Below, one piece after another: positions 1-7,699 of a stretch of DNA of 64,000 nt. The translations under genes were made by a program, and so were the position numbers. Under the pieces are notes generated by a model. That model searched no databases, was not told where the DNA came from, and saw only the letters and a list, made by a program, of their open reading frames with translations. This stretch comes from Anaerolineae bacterium (GTDB lineage: Bacteria > Chloroflexota > Anaerolineae > 4572-78 > J111), in assembly GCA_023382535.1 (NCBI GenBank), contig JAHDWA010000043.1, positions 31,312 through 95,311 of the forward strand. The letters run 5' to 3'. How positions within the stretch are numbered: position 1 is the stretch's first letter; each line of letters starts with the position of its first letter.

Positions 1-2
1 AC

Positions 3-1058
3 ACGTACACCTTTAAAAATCGTATCCGCGAGCAGCAGGCTTTCCAGGATCATCTGGCGACCAACAATGTCCGCCTGGTCAGCCTGATTGGGCGGGGGGG
101 CATGGGCAAAACGGCCCTGGCCAGCCGGGTGCTGGGCGAACTGGAACGGGGCCAACTGCCGGTTCCCGACGAGTCAAAAGAGTTAGCCATTGACGGCATT
201 ATTTACCTCAGCGCTCGCAGCACAGGTCTTAGTCTGGAACGGATCTACAGCGATGTCGGAGTCATGCTTGGTGAGCCGGTGGCCGGCGCCCTAGCCGCCC
301 GCTGGGCTAACCCCATGTTGCCCCTGCCGGCCAAAGTGCAATACCTGCTGCAAACGATACGGAACGGCGTCTACCTGATGCTGCTGGACAACCTGGAAGA
401 CAAGCTGGACGACGATGGGACCATTACCGACGAAGGGTTGCGCCTGTTCATCGAAGCTTGTTTGACGCAACCGACCGGGGTGCGGCTGATTGTCACCTCG
501 CGGGAGGTCATTAAGCTGTCCCCGACGACCCGGCCCGGCGTTCGCCAGATTTTTCTGCGCGACGGCCTGCCCGAAGAGGAGGCCATCGCCCTCTTACGCG
601 AATTGGACCCGCAAGGCCAACTGGGCCTGCAAGACGCGCCGGACACCGACCTGCGCCGCGCCGCCCAGATCGCCATGGGTATTCCCCGCGCCCTGGAACT
701 CCTAACCAGCATCCTGGAGGATCCGACCATGAGCCTGCCGCGCTTGCTAGCCGCCCGTTCAACCGAAACAGAGATGGTCGAGCAGTGGGTGGCCGAGGGT
801 TACCGCCACTTGAGCCAGGAGGAGCAGCAGGTCATGGAAGCCCTGGCCGTTTTTAACCGGCCGGTCAGCGAGACGGCCATCGCCTACCTGCTGCACCCCT
901 GGTCGCCCGGCCTCAATGTCCAGGCCTGCCTGCGCCGGCTGGCCAACAAAAATTTTGTCAGCGCCAACCGCGTCACCGGCCAATATAGCCTGCACCCCCT
1001 CGACCGTGAGTACGCTTATCGCCAAATCCCCGACCGGCCGAATGGGGCACAACCATAA
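3..1058 (+). CDS. NB-ARC/STAND-type ATPase, 5'-truncated by window edge
   Basis: The reading frame is open to the left edge, and the first Met (102) sits inside the Walker A loop (GRGGMGKTAL), so it cannot be the start. The gene begins outside the window. After the P-loop come a Walker B-like LLDNLED stretch and a VTSRE sensor strand, then a winged-helix-like region near the C-terminus. This is the order expected for the nucleotide-binding core of NB-ARC/STAND ATPases. No repeat sensor domain follows in the same chain. A TPR protein starts 34 bases after the stop, so sensor and ATPase may be encoded separately. Role inferred: nucleotide-dependent signalling switch; regulation and defence are both possible and the missing N-terminus would decide. 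The family assignment is fairly sure, the function is not. Confidence 0.8.
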   Translation, partial: TYTFKNRIREQQAFQDHLATNNVRLVSLIGRGGMGKTALASRVLGELERGQLPVPDESKELAIDGIIYLSARSTGLSLERIYSDVGVMLGEPVAGALAARWANPMLPLPAKVQYLLQTIRNGVYLMLLDNLEDKLDDDGTITDEGLRLFIEACLTQPTGVRLIVTSREVIKLSPTTRPGVRQIFLRDGLPEEEAIALLRELDPQGQLGLQDAPDTDLRRAAQIAMGIPRALELLTSILEDPTMSLPRLLAARSTETEMVEQWVAEGYRHLSQEEQQVMEALAVFNRPVSETAIAYLLHPWSPGLNVQACLRRLANKNFVSANRVTGQYSLHPLDREYAYRQIPDRPNGAQP

Positions 1059-1092
1059 AAGTGTTATAGATATCAGAAAGGAGACAAGAACG

Positions 1093-2406
1093 GTGAGCAC
1101 CGATCAAGGCCAACAGCCAAAACCTACCCGGCAAGAGTTGGAACGACAAGCTGCCGCTTTCTACGCTGACATGCGTAAACCTGACAGTGAGTGGAAATCC
1201 ATAATAGACCTAGCCCCTCAGCTAGCCGAATTTGACCACCTCGTTCATGCTGGGAATCCCACAGATTATGAGAACGCCTACCAAGTACTGGAGTCGATTG
1301 GCGACCGCTTGCTTTTGTGGGGCTATGGAGCCCGTCTGGCCGAACTGAGGAAAAAACTGGTAAATAACCTAAAAGACCTTGATGAAATAGTCAATCGAGG
1401 GAATCTGGGCCGCGCCTATCTCATCATAGGGAAAATTCTACAGGATAAAGGTACGGATGACGAAGGAGCTGTCAAGTGTTTCGAGAGGGCCTTTGAGGAC
1501 GCTCAAAATTTCGCCATCATGAGTAGCGACAATCCTGATGAGGTGAAAGATGCTCTTGACAAGCCAGGCAGCCAGCCTGGCCGGCTGCGCGATATCTATC
1601 TTAAAAATTCCGTTCACGTAAAAGAGGCCATAAAAAATGTGGGTATCTGGTCTGGCCGTCTGAGCGAAGCCTACGGCTTTATAAGACGGCTTGATGACTG
1701 CCTCCGATTTCTCAAAAAAGCTCTATACATTGCCGATGAGATAAACGACACCCAGCATAAAGGTATCTGGATGGGAGGCTTGGGTTGGACCTATAGCTAT
1801 CAGGGGGAGCGTGAGGAGGAAGATAATCAGAATTTTGAAAAAGCTAATGAATATTATGAGAATGCCATTAAGAATTATGAGGGCGCTATCGAAATTGCTG
1901 AGGCTGCGCACAATGATGTTGAAAAAGGGCGAAACATCGGCGGATTAGGGCGCGTTTGTTACTGCCGGAAGCAGTATGAGCAGGCTATCCAGCATTACCT
2001 AAACGCCTTGGAGATCGTCCGTGAAAAAGATCGTTGGTATGAAGCAGTTGTCTCCGGTAATTTGGCCAGCGCCTACCTCAAAGTGAAACAGTTTGAGCAG
2101 GCTCTCGCCTTCTGCCAAGAAGCTCAGAAAATTGCGCTTGAGATCGGTGATAACAAAGGGGCATCAATTCAATCCGGTCGTCTGGGCCAGATCTATGAAG
2201 CATGGGGGGAAGAGCAGGAAGCCCAAGGGCAAATTGAGCAGGCCCAAAAGTATTTTGAACTGTCCATCGAGAATTACAATCAGGCCAAAGATGCTCTTTC
2301 TGATTTCCGGGATAAACAAAGGCTGAATATTTTACAAGCGCGCCTGGATACAGCCGCTGAAAGAGTAAAATCCTTAAGTGAAAAAACTGGAGGTTCCACT
2401 TCTTGA
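1093..2406 (+). CDS. Tetratricopeptide repeat protein
   Basis: Cytoplasmic all-helical protein of 437 residues. I choose GTG 1093 because AGAAAGGAG lies 9 bases upstream; the frame is open further left only through the preceding gene. From about residue 170 there are TPR-like helix pairs with typical W/G/A/Y/P spacing (for example GIWMGGLGWTYSYQG and NLASAYLKVKQFEQALAFC), also seen as EQAIQHYLNALEIV. No membrane segment or signal peptide is visible. Base composition is A/T-richer and the protein more charged than the GC-rich gene before it, which may mean a separate history. It follows the NB-ARC gene on the same strand and a strong hairpin ends it, so the two probably form one transcription unit. 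TPR proteins usually act as protein-protein scaffolds; the partner is inferred to be the upstream ATPase. Confidence 0.85.
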   Translation: MSTDQGQQPKPTRQELERQAAAFYADMRKPDSEWKSIIDLAPQLAEFDHLVHAGNPTDYENAYQVLESIGDRLLLWGYGARLAELRKKLVNNLKDLDEIVNRGNLGRAYLIIGKILQDKGTDDEGAVKCFERAFEDAQNFAIMSSDNPDEVKDALDKPGSQPGRLRDIYLKNSVHVKEAIKNVGIWSGRLSEAYGFIRRLDDCLRFLKKALYIADEINDTQHKGIWMGGLGWTYSYQGEREEEDNQNFEKANEYYENAIKNYEGAIEIAEAAHNDVEKGRNIGGLGRVCYCRKQYEQAIQHYLNALEIVREKDRWYEAVVSGNLASAYLKVKQFEQALAFCQEAQKIALEIGDNKGASIQSGRLGQIYEAWGEEQEAQGQIEQAQKYFELSIENYNQAKDALSDFRDKQRLNILQARLDTAAERVKSLSEKTGGSTS

Positions 2407-2421
2407 AGAATGTAAATTGGT

Positions 2422-2449
2422 GGGCTGCTTAAAAACTTTTAAGCAGCCC
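2422..2449 (+). terminator. Perfect 13-bp hairpin after the TPR gene
   Basis: Arms GGGCTGCTTAAAA and TTTTAAGCAGCCC pair perfectly. No T-tract follows, so a terminator role is likely but not classical. It separates the ATPase/TPR pair from the FemAB-like gene. Confidence 0.6.
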
Positions 2450-2450
2450 G

Positions 2451-2465
2451 CCTCGCCTCCTCGTC
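2451..2465. repeat. Left copy of a 15-bp inverted repeat around the FemAB gene
   Basis: CCTCGCCTCCTCGTC here is the exact reverse complement of 3563-3577, at the 3' end of the same gene. The words belong to the degenerate repeat class found across the window. Confidence 0.65.
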
Positions 2466-2472
2466 CCACTTT

Positions 2473-3585
2473 ATGACCTATCTCAATACCATCCACCATC
2501 AAACTGAATGGGATCAAGCCCTGACCTCCCTCCCCGGTGCACACGTCCTGCAAAGCTGGGAGTGGGGCGAGTTCAAGAGCCGCTGGGGCTGGTCGGCGCA
2601 GCGCTTGCTGTGGGTCGAATCTAACCCGGCCTCCGAGGTTTTCAAAACCTCGGAGGTCTCCCCGGTCGCTGCCGCCCAAATTCTGCGGCGGCCGATTTCG
2701 CGCACACCCTGGAGTTTTCTGTATGTGACCAAAGGTCCGGCCCTGAACTATGCCGATGCCTCCCTGGCTCATCAGGTTCTGGCCGGGTTGGAAAGTTACG
2801 CCCGCCAAAACCGGGCACTCTTTATCAAAATTGACCCCGATGTCCCCCGCCATTACGGCGAGCCGCAGCCAGACCAGCCGCTTGAACCGCCCGGCCGGGT
2901 CATGCTCGATTTGTTGGCGCGGCGCGGCTGGCGCTTCTCCCCGGAGCAAATCCAATTCCGCAATACGGTCGTCATTGACCTTGCCCCTGAGCCGGAGGCG
3001 CTGCTCGAGGCGATGAAAAGCAAGTGGCGCTACAACATTCGCCTGGCCGAGCGCAAAGGGGTGATGGTTCGCTCCGGCGGCGAGGCTGACATTGCCCCTT
3101 TTTACCGCATGTACGCTGAAACCGCCGCCCGCGATGATTTTCTTATTCGCCCCGCCGCCTATTACCACGATGTCTGGCAGCAATTTCTGCAAACAGGGCA
3201 GGCGGAGATGCTGCTGGCCTCGGTCGAGGGGGAGATCGTCGCCGGATTGATCCTGTTTTTCTTTGACCGCACCGCCTGGTATATGTACGGAGCCTCCACC
3301 GGCCAGCGCCGCGAGGCCATGCCGAATCACCTGCTGCAATGGGCCGCCATCCGCCGGGCCAGAGAACGGGGCTGCCTCAGCTATGATATGTGGGGCGCGC
3401 CGGATGTTTTCAACGAAACCGACCGGATGAACGGCGTCTATCGTTTCAAAAGTGGTTTTGGCGGCCAGGTGATGCAGGGCCTCGGTGCGTTTGATTATCC
3501 CGTTAACCGGGCTTTGTACTGGGCCTTCAGCGCGGCCCTGCCCCGGCTGCGCGGTTGGATGAGACGAGGAGGCGAGGATAGGTGA
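2473..3585 (+). CDS. FemAB/FmhB-family peptidoglycan bridge aminoacyltransferase-like protein
   Basis: 370 residues with the double GNAT fold pattern of the FemAB family: an N-terminal half with LQSWEWGEFKSRWGW, a central KWRYNIRLAERKG basic segment, and a second half with GASTGQRREAMPNHLLQW and the SYDMWGAP motif typical of the family. Known members add amino acids from aminoacyl-tRNA to lipid II stem peptides in the cytoplasm, which would fit a peptidoglycan-containing cell wall. The actual amino acid cannot be read from sequence. ATG 2473 is used. A perfect 27-base palindrome (2630-2656) sits in frame about 50 residues in and looks like an insertion relative to the expected core. The 3' end runs into GAGGCGAGG words. 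Family assignment is good, substrate unknown. Confidence 0.85.
   Translation: MTYLNTIHHQTEWDQALTSLPGAHVLQSWEWGEFKSRWGWSAQRLLWVESNPASEVFKTSEVSPVAAAQILRRPISRTPWSFLYVTKGPALNYADASLAHQVLAGLESYARQNRALFIKIDPDVPRHYGEPQPDQPLEPPGRVMLDLLARRGWRFSPEQIQFRNTVVIDLAPEPEALLEAMKSKWRYNIRLAERKGVMVRSGGEADIAPFYRMYAETAARDDFLIRPAAYYHDVWQQFLQTGQAEMLLASVEGEIVAGLILFFFDRTAWYMYGASTGQRREAMPNHLLQWAAIRRARERGCLSYDMWGAPDVFNETDRMNGVYRFKSGFGGQVMQGLGAFDYPVNRALYWAFSAALPRLRGWMRRGGEDR
2630..2656. repeat. Perfect palindrome inside the FemAB-like gene
   Basis: Thirteen-base arms (CCTCCGAGGTTTT and its exact complement) around a single C. It stays in frame and encodes roughly ASEVFKTSEV, a hydrophilic loop. Confidence 0.85.
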
Positions 3586-3645
3586 GGCGAGGAAATGAAA
3601 AAGACGAGCCAGCGCCTCCTCGCTTCTTCGCCTCTCATCCTCATA
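3561..3645. repeat. GAGGCGAGG word repeats with complementary copy
   Basis: Direct words GACGAGGAGGCGAGG and GTGAGGCGAGG, overlapping the last codons of the FemAB gene, are followed after about 25 bases by their complement CGCCTCCTCGCTTCTTCGCC. The two halves can fold into a hairpin. 3563-3577 is the exact inverted copy of 2451-2465. Confidence 0.7.
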
Positions 3646-3649
3646 AAAC

Positions 3650-3677
3650 TTGACTCTTGCCCACACCCGTGTAAGAT
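3650..3677 (+). promoter_or_regulatory. Sigma-70-like promoter before the RodZ-like gene
   Basis: TTGACT at 3650, 16-base spacer, TAAGAT at 3672. The start codon is about 170 bases further on, with the AT-rich word repeat in between. Confidence 0.5.
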
Positions 3678-3734
3678 AAAGGCCGCGATTTGTTACGGGA
3701 TGTGTCTTTTTGGAAGGAAGCCCCCGGTAAGAAT

Positions 3735-3828
3735 TGTCAACAGTCAATAGTTAAAGTCAATGATTAACAGGTGGTGAGCTGCCGGTTGATTATTGACTAT
3801 TAACTGCTGACATTGATTATTGACCATT
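3735..3828. repeat. GTCAATAGTTAA / TTGACTATTAAC word-repeat cluster
   Basis: Degenerate words built from GTCAATAGT and GTCAATGATTAAC, followed by near-complementary TTGATTATTGACTATTAAC and ATTGATTATTGACC. It could form an imperfect hairpin in the leader of the RodZ-like gene. The same words occur inside the coding region at 60824-60870. Confidence 0.7.
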
Positions 3829-3845
3829 ATTCTTGGAGACTCATT

Positions 3846-4784
3846 GTGACCCGATTGGGTGAGCTGCTAAAAGGGGCGCGCGAGGAACAGGGCCTTACGC
3901 TGGAGCAGGTCGAAGAAGCGATTCATATTCGACGCCATGTACTGGAAGCCCTGGAGGGCAATGAGCTTAAAAAGTTTCCCTCCCCGGTGATTACGCGCGG
4001 CCTGATTCGTAATTACGCCAAATACCTTAATCTTGACCCAATCGAAGCCCTGACCCTGTATGATGGCAACGGGATTGTGCCGGTCAAAGGGCAGCGCCTG
4101 ACTCCCAATGGCATCGAGTTTATGAACCTCTCGATGGCTCCCCGGCCCTTCATCAGTTGGGATTTTATTATCGGCATGCTTCTTTTTCTGGGAGTTATCG
4201 GCGGTTTTGGTTACATCACTTATACCACCGTCATCCAGCCCGGCTTGACCCCCACCCCTACCAAAACCCCCAGCGCCGCCGGCCTGGGCGAAGATGCCGC
4301 GCTGCTCTTACCCACCGTCACTCCCCTGCCTACCAGCACCCCCACCCCCCTGCCGCCCACCGACACCCCTACCCCCATTATTTACGGCGGCGTCACCGTC
4401 GAGCTGCAGCTCAAGCAGCCTTCCTGGATCCAAATTCTGGTGGACGATGTCAAAACCTTTGAAGGCATCCTGCAACCGGGCGAAAGCAAAAATTGGACCG
4501 GTCAGCGCCGGGTCGCCATTCGCGCCGGCAATGCCGGGGGAGTGGAAGTTATTGTCAACGGGATCAATCGCGGGGTGATGGGCGGCGAAGGTCAGGTAGT
4601 TGACCAGATTTGGGAGAAGGTGGATGATCCTTCGGCGCTGACCCCCCAACCTGACCCCGCCAACAGCCTCTCGCCGACGGCGACGCCGCCGGCTCCACCC
4701 GGCAGCGAAACCCCGCTTCCCCTGGAGTCGGCTCCGCAAACCCCACCCGCCGAGGGCCAATCTTCAGCCACACCTCAGTCGTAG
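3846..4784 (+). CDS. RodZ-like membrane protein (HTH_25 - TM - DUF4115)
   Basis: I choose GTG 3846 because TTGGAGA lies 6 bases upstream; an in-frame ATG at 3813 lies in the word repeat. Residues 1-70 form a helix-turn-helix domain (TRLGELLKGAREEQGLTLEQ, IRRHVLEALE). One membrane helix follows at about 100-125 (FIIGMLLFLGVIGGFGYIT), then a Thr/Pro-rich linker, then a DUF4115-type beta domain (about 180-260, VELQLKQPSWIQILVDD) and a second Pro/Thr-rich tail. This is the RodZ architecture: a cytoplasmic HTH binding MreB or DNA, with an extracytoplasmic C-terminal domain, involved in rod shape and cell-wall synthesis. The FemAB-like neighbour fits cell-wall work. No MreB gene is in the window. 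Confidence 0.85.
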   Translation: MTRLGELLKGAREEQGLTLEQVEEAIHIRRHVLEALEGNELKKFPSPVITRGLIRNYAKYLNLDPIEALTLYDGNGIVPVKGQRLTPNGIEFMNLSMAPRPFISWDFIIGMLLFLGVIGGFGYITYTTVIQPGLTPTPTKTPSAAGLGEDAALLLPTVTPLPTSTPTPLPPTDTPTPIIYGGVTVELQLKQPSWIQILVDDVKTFEGILQPGESKNWTGQRRVAIRAGNAGGVEVIVNGINRGVMGGEGQVVDQIWEKVDDPSALTPQPDPANSLSPTATPPAPPGSETPLPLESAPQTPPAEGQSSATPQS

Positions 4785-4892
4785 TTTCCTGGGGCAACGG
4801 AGTCCAGACCCTGGCTGCGCCGCACCACCGGCGCCAGTTGATAACGCTCTGCCACACTCATTTCTAATCCATTTCCAAAGGTCCTAAACGCT

Positions 4893-6197
4893 ATGTACTT
4901 ATCTACCGAACGCTTGGTGGCGCTCCAACATCGCGACTTCAGACTTTTATGGGTGGGCCAATTGATCTCTATTACCGGCACCCAAATGCAGCTAGTTGCC
5001 GTTGACTGGCATATTTATCAGTTGCTCAAAGGTCAGACCTACACTGTTTCGTTGTTCGGGTGGGAAATCCCCTTACAAGCGGAAGCTCTGGGGCTGGGAT
5101 TATTGGGGTTGATGCGCGTTTTACCGGTAATCGTCTTTGCCTTGCTGGGGGGTATGCTGGCCGACACGCGAGACCGCCGCCAATTGATGATGTGGACCCA
5201 GGGCGCTGCTGCTCTTTTTGCGGTTATTCTTGCCGTAATCACCTTAACCGATCATGAAAGTGTCGCTGCTATCTATCTCCTGACCGCCGCCGGGGCGGCT
5301 GCGGCGGCTTTTGATAACCCGGCCCGGCAATCCTTGGTACCTAACCTGGTTCCCCGCGAACACTTGACCAATGCAGTCAGCCTCAACACGCTGATGTGGC
5401 AGATTGCCACCATTGTTGGCCCGGCGCTGGCCGGCCTCTTAGTGGGAGCCTTTAATATCGGCCTGGTCTATGTTCTCAATGCCTTGTCTTTTGTCGCTGT
5501 TCTGATGGCCTTATTCATGATGAGTTATCGCGGGCAGGCCGCCGCCCAAAATACCAGTTTCGGCTGGCCAGCCCTGGTTGAAGGACTACGGTTCACCTAT
5601 AAATCTCGTCTCATCTGGAGCACTATGCTGCTCGACTTTTTTGCCACCTTTTTCTCTTCTGCCCGCACCATGCTGCCCATTGTCGCCAGCGACGTGCTGG
5701 GAGTAGGCGTACAAGGGTACGGCTTGCTGGCCACGGCACAGCCGATTGGGGCGGTATTGGCCGGTTCTATTCTCTCGCTGCGGCGCGAGATTCACCGCCA
5801 GGGGGTCGTGCTGCTGGTAAGTGTGGTTATCTACGGCCTGGCGACGGCTTTTTTTGGCATTTCAACCATCTTTACTCTCTCGTATTTCCTATTTGCGCTG
5901 ACCGGCGCGGCGGACACCATTTCGACAGTCATTCGCGGCACGCTGCGCCAGGTAATGACGCCGGATCACCTGCGGGGCCGGATGATTGGGGTCAATATGA
6001 TTTTCTTCATGGGGGGGCCGCAATTGGGTGAGCTGGAAGCGGGTTTGGTGGCCGCCGTTTTCGGGGTGCCATTCGCCATCGTTTCGGGCGGCATAGCTAC
6101 GGTCTTGTTGACCGGCTGGGTAGCCTGGAAGTACCCCCGCCTGCGAATATATACCAGTACAACCGTTATGACAGAAAATGCCGGACCAGCCGGTTAA
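4893..6197 (+). CDS. MFS transporter (MFS_3 / EntS-like exporter)
   Basis: 434 residues with about 10-12 hydrophobic helices. The N-terminal LQHRDFRLLWVGQLISITGTQMQ and the loop ADTRDRRQLMMW (motif A equivalent, after TM2) are typical of the MFS_3/enterobactin-exporter-like group. FDNPARQSLVPNLVPREHLTNA is the family's conserved central loop. Predicted inner-membrane proton-driven exporter of a small molecule; substrate unknown. ATG 4893 is used. The 3' end overlaps the end of the convergent hydrolase gene by 32 bases, so the two genes meet tail to tail with no room for a separate terminator. Confidence 0.9.
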   Translation: MYLSTERLVALQHRDFRLLWVGQLISITGTQMQLVAVDWHIYQLLKGQTYTVSLFGWEIPLQAEALGLGLLGLMRVLPVIVFALLGGMLADTRDRRQLMMWTQGAAALFAVILAVITLTDHESVAAIYLLTAAGAAAAAFDNPARQSLVPNLVPREHLTNAVSLNTLMWQIATIVGPALAGLLVGAFNIGLVYVLNALSFVAVLMALFMMSYRGQAAAQNTSFGWPALVEGLRFTYKSRLIWSTMLLDFFATFFSSARTMLPIVASDVLGVGVQGYGLLATAQPIGAVLAGSILSLRREIHRQGVVLLVSVVIYGLATAFFGISTIFTLSYFLFALTGAADTISTVIRGTLRQVMTPDHLRGRMIGVNMIFFMGGPQLGELEAGLVAAVFGVPFAIVSGGIATVLLTGWVAWKYPRLRIYTSTTVMTENAGPAG

Positions 6198-6984
6198 ATT
6201 CTGCCGGTTTCTCCAGACTCGGCAGGTGGGCTGTCCCGGACATTACCACCTGCCGGCCATGCTGGACCTTCTCGGCAATTAGCCGGGAGATGGCTTGAAA
6301 TTCGGCCGCATCCTTATCCCCCACAATAACCAGGGTGGGCATCACAATATTCTCTAACCGGTCAATAGCCAGCGGCGCTAATTCTTTCTCTGTCACCCCC
6401 GCAACTTCGGGCTGAGAGAATATGTTCAACTGCATCTCTCTGACCTGCTCCCGAATGCCAGCGCTAACCTCTCCAGGACTCCGCTGAAAGCCATCTACCC
6501 ACATGTGGAGGTTCACTTCTGTGGCTGTGACCACGTCCCCTCGCTCCAGGGCTTCGGCCTCGGCCCTAAAAAATTCCAACATTTCTGCCGACTCGAACTC
6601 ATACCCCCCTAAAGCAGGCGCTGCCAGCACCAAAGCGGTAACCTTTTGGGGATAGGTTAACCCAAAATCAAGGGCGACAGAGCCGCCAAAAGAAGCCCCC
6701 ATGATACCGACCTGTTCAACCTTTAGATACTCCAACAAGGCGGCTATATCTTCATAATGGGCAAATAGACCGGCTGACTGGCCAGATTGGCCGAAGCCGC
6801 GCAAATCACAGCGGATCACAACATGTGTTTTCGAGAACTCTTCAAACTGGCTGTCCCACATGCGGCTGTCAGCCACACCGGCGTGAAGCAGCAAAAGAGG
6901 TTTTCCCTCTCCTTTTGTTTCGAAATACATCTCAATGCCGTTGATTGAAGCAAAGCCTGCTCTAGTTCCCTCTGATATAGGCAA
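6166..6984 (-). CDS. Alpha/beta-fold hydrolase
   Basis: Soluble hydrolase of about 272 residues. The core motifs are LLLLHAGVADSRMW (oxyanion loop), GFGQSGQS, the nucleophile elbow GASFGGS (Ser), the acid region LVIVGDKDAA (Asp) and the His in SGTAHLPSLEKP; all triad residues are present. This is the C-C hydrolase/haloperoxidase-like branch; substrate unknown. Two starts are possible. TTG 6984 has AAGGAGG 5 bases upstream and gives the more usual length. ATG 7014 also has GGAGGA upstream but adds ten residues encoded by GC-rich repeat-like sequence. I favour TTG. It is convergent with the MFS gene, with a 32-base overlap. Confidence 0.85.
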   Translation of the reverse strand: MPISEGTRAGFASINGIEMYFETKGEGKPLLLLHAGVADSRMWDSQFEEFSKTHVVIRCDLRGFGQSGQSAGLFAHYEDIAALLEYLKVEQVGIMGASFGGSVALDFGLTYPQKVTALVLAAPALGGYEFESAEMLEFFRAEAEALERGDVVTATEVNLHMWVDGFQRSPGEVSAGIREQVREMQLNIFSQPEVAGVTEKELAPLAIDRLENIVMPTLVIVGDKDAAEFQAISRLIAEKVQHGRQVVMSGTAHLPSLEKPAEFNRLVRHFLS

Positions 6985-7038
6985 GTCGCCCTCCTTCGAA
7001 AACTCCCACCCCATCCTCTCTCCTCCGAGGGGTGGGGG

Positions 7039-7239
7039 TCAGCCTAACGGCTTTTCAACCCCAACCCCGTTTTGCATAATGATGATGGGCCCCGTCGCTG
7101 CTTTGCCTTTCAGCTCCAGGGCAAGCGCCTGGTTTGCGTACGACTTGGCGGTTATTACTATTGTTCCGTCGAGATGGGGCAGCCCGGGGAGGGAGATTGT
7201 TTCAATAGAGGTGCTGATGTAGTTTGCCCCGTTATACAC
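7039..7239 (-). pseudogene. Remnant of ketopantoate reductase (PanE/ApbA family)
   Basis: A 66-codon stretch reads TIVITAKSYANQALALELKG followed by IIIMQNGVGVEKPLG. This corresponds to the middle of the NADP-binding half of 2-dehydropantoate 2-reductase (V..KS..N..AL.....; QNG.G.E). The N-terminal GxGxxG loop and the whole C-terminal helical domain are missing: upstream the frame is closed by a stop eight codons away, and downstream it ends at TGA and runs into CCCCCACCCC-type repeat. No good start is visible. Most likely a decayed gene fragment beside the hydrolase. Confidence 0.65.
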
Positions 7240-7699
7240 GGTTACGGTGATGGAACATTACACCAGTCTGAGGGCCGGGTCAAGCTCCAATTATGACCCG
7301 TGAGGTCAGGCCATTCGTGAGCAGGCGGCCCCCTAAATCCCCCTGAGGAGGACTTATCTCGTCCTTCCTCCTTGGGGGGAGCCAGAGGGGGACTCACCCT
7401 CATTGGCCCGGTTGGGCCGGACCTTCAATTTGTTAACCTTGCCAACCAGCATACTCGAAAACGGCGTTTTTGTGAAGTTCGTCAGGAGGGTCAAGTGGTC
7501 TTAACCATGCCCCGCTATCACCATCCCTGTTCTGGTCAAAATAATCAAGCTATGTTAGACTATTGTCGCTGCAACTTTAGTTATCTTCCCCTTTCAATTG
7601 TCTCATAAATTATTTGCTGATCTGGCTTATTTGACCCAATCAAAATAAGCCGCGCCATAGGCCGATTCAACCCATTTCTGCCCTGCTCTTGGAGGATGC
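7240..7699. other. Non-coding gap with hairpins
   Basis: No convincing gene. It contains a G/C-rich imperfect hairpin (GAGGAGGAC ... GTCCTTCCTC, about 7344-7370) with CCCCCT/GGGGGG words, and a perfect 9-bp stem GGCTTATTT / AAATAAGCC at 7624-7651, some 50 bases before the subtilase start. The latter may be a leader hairpin or the end of an upstream transcript. Confidence 0.5.

Noticed and set aside
102..104. ATG 102 as the start of the first gene
   Set aside because: It is inside the Walker A motif and the frame is open to the window edge.
2374..3747. 457-codon open frame on the minus strand
   Set aside because: It lies antisense to the FemAB gene, has no recognisable motif, and is explained by GC-rich codon use of the real gene.
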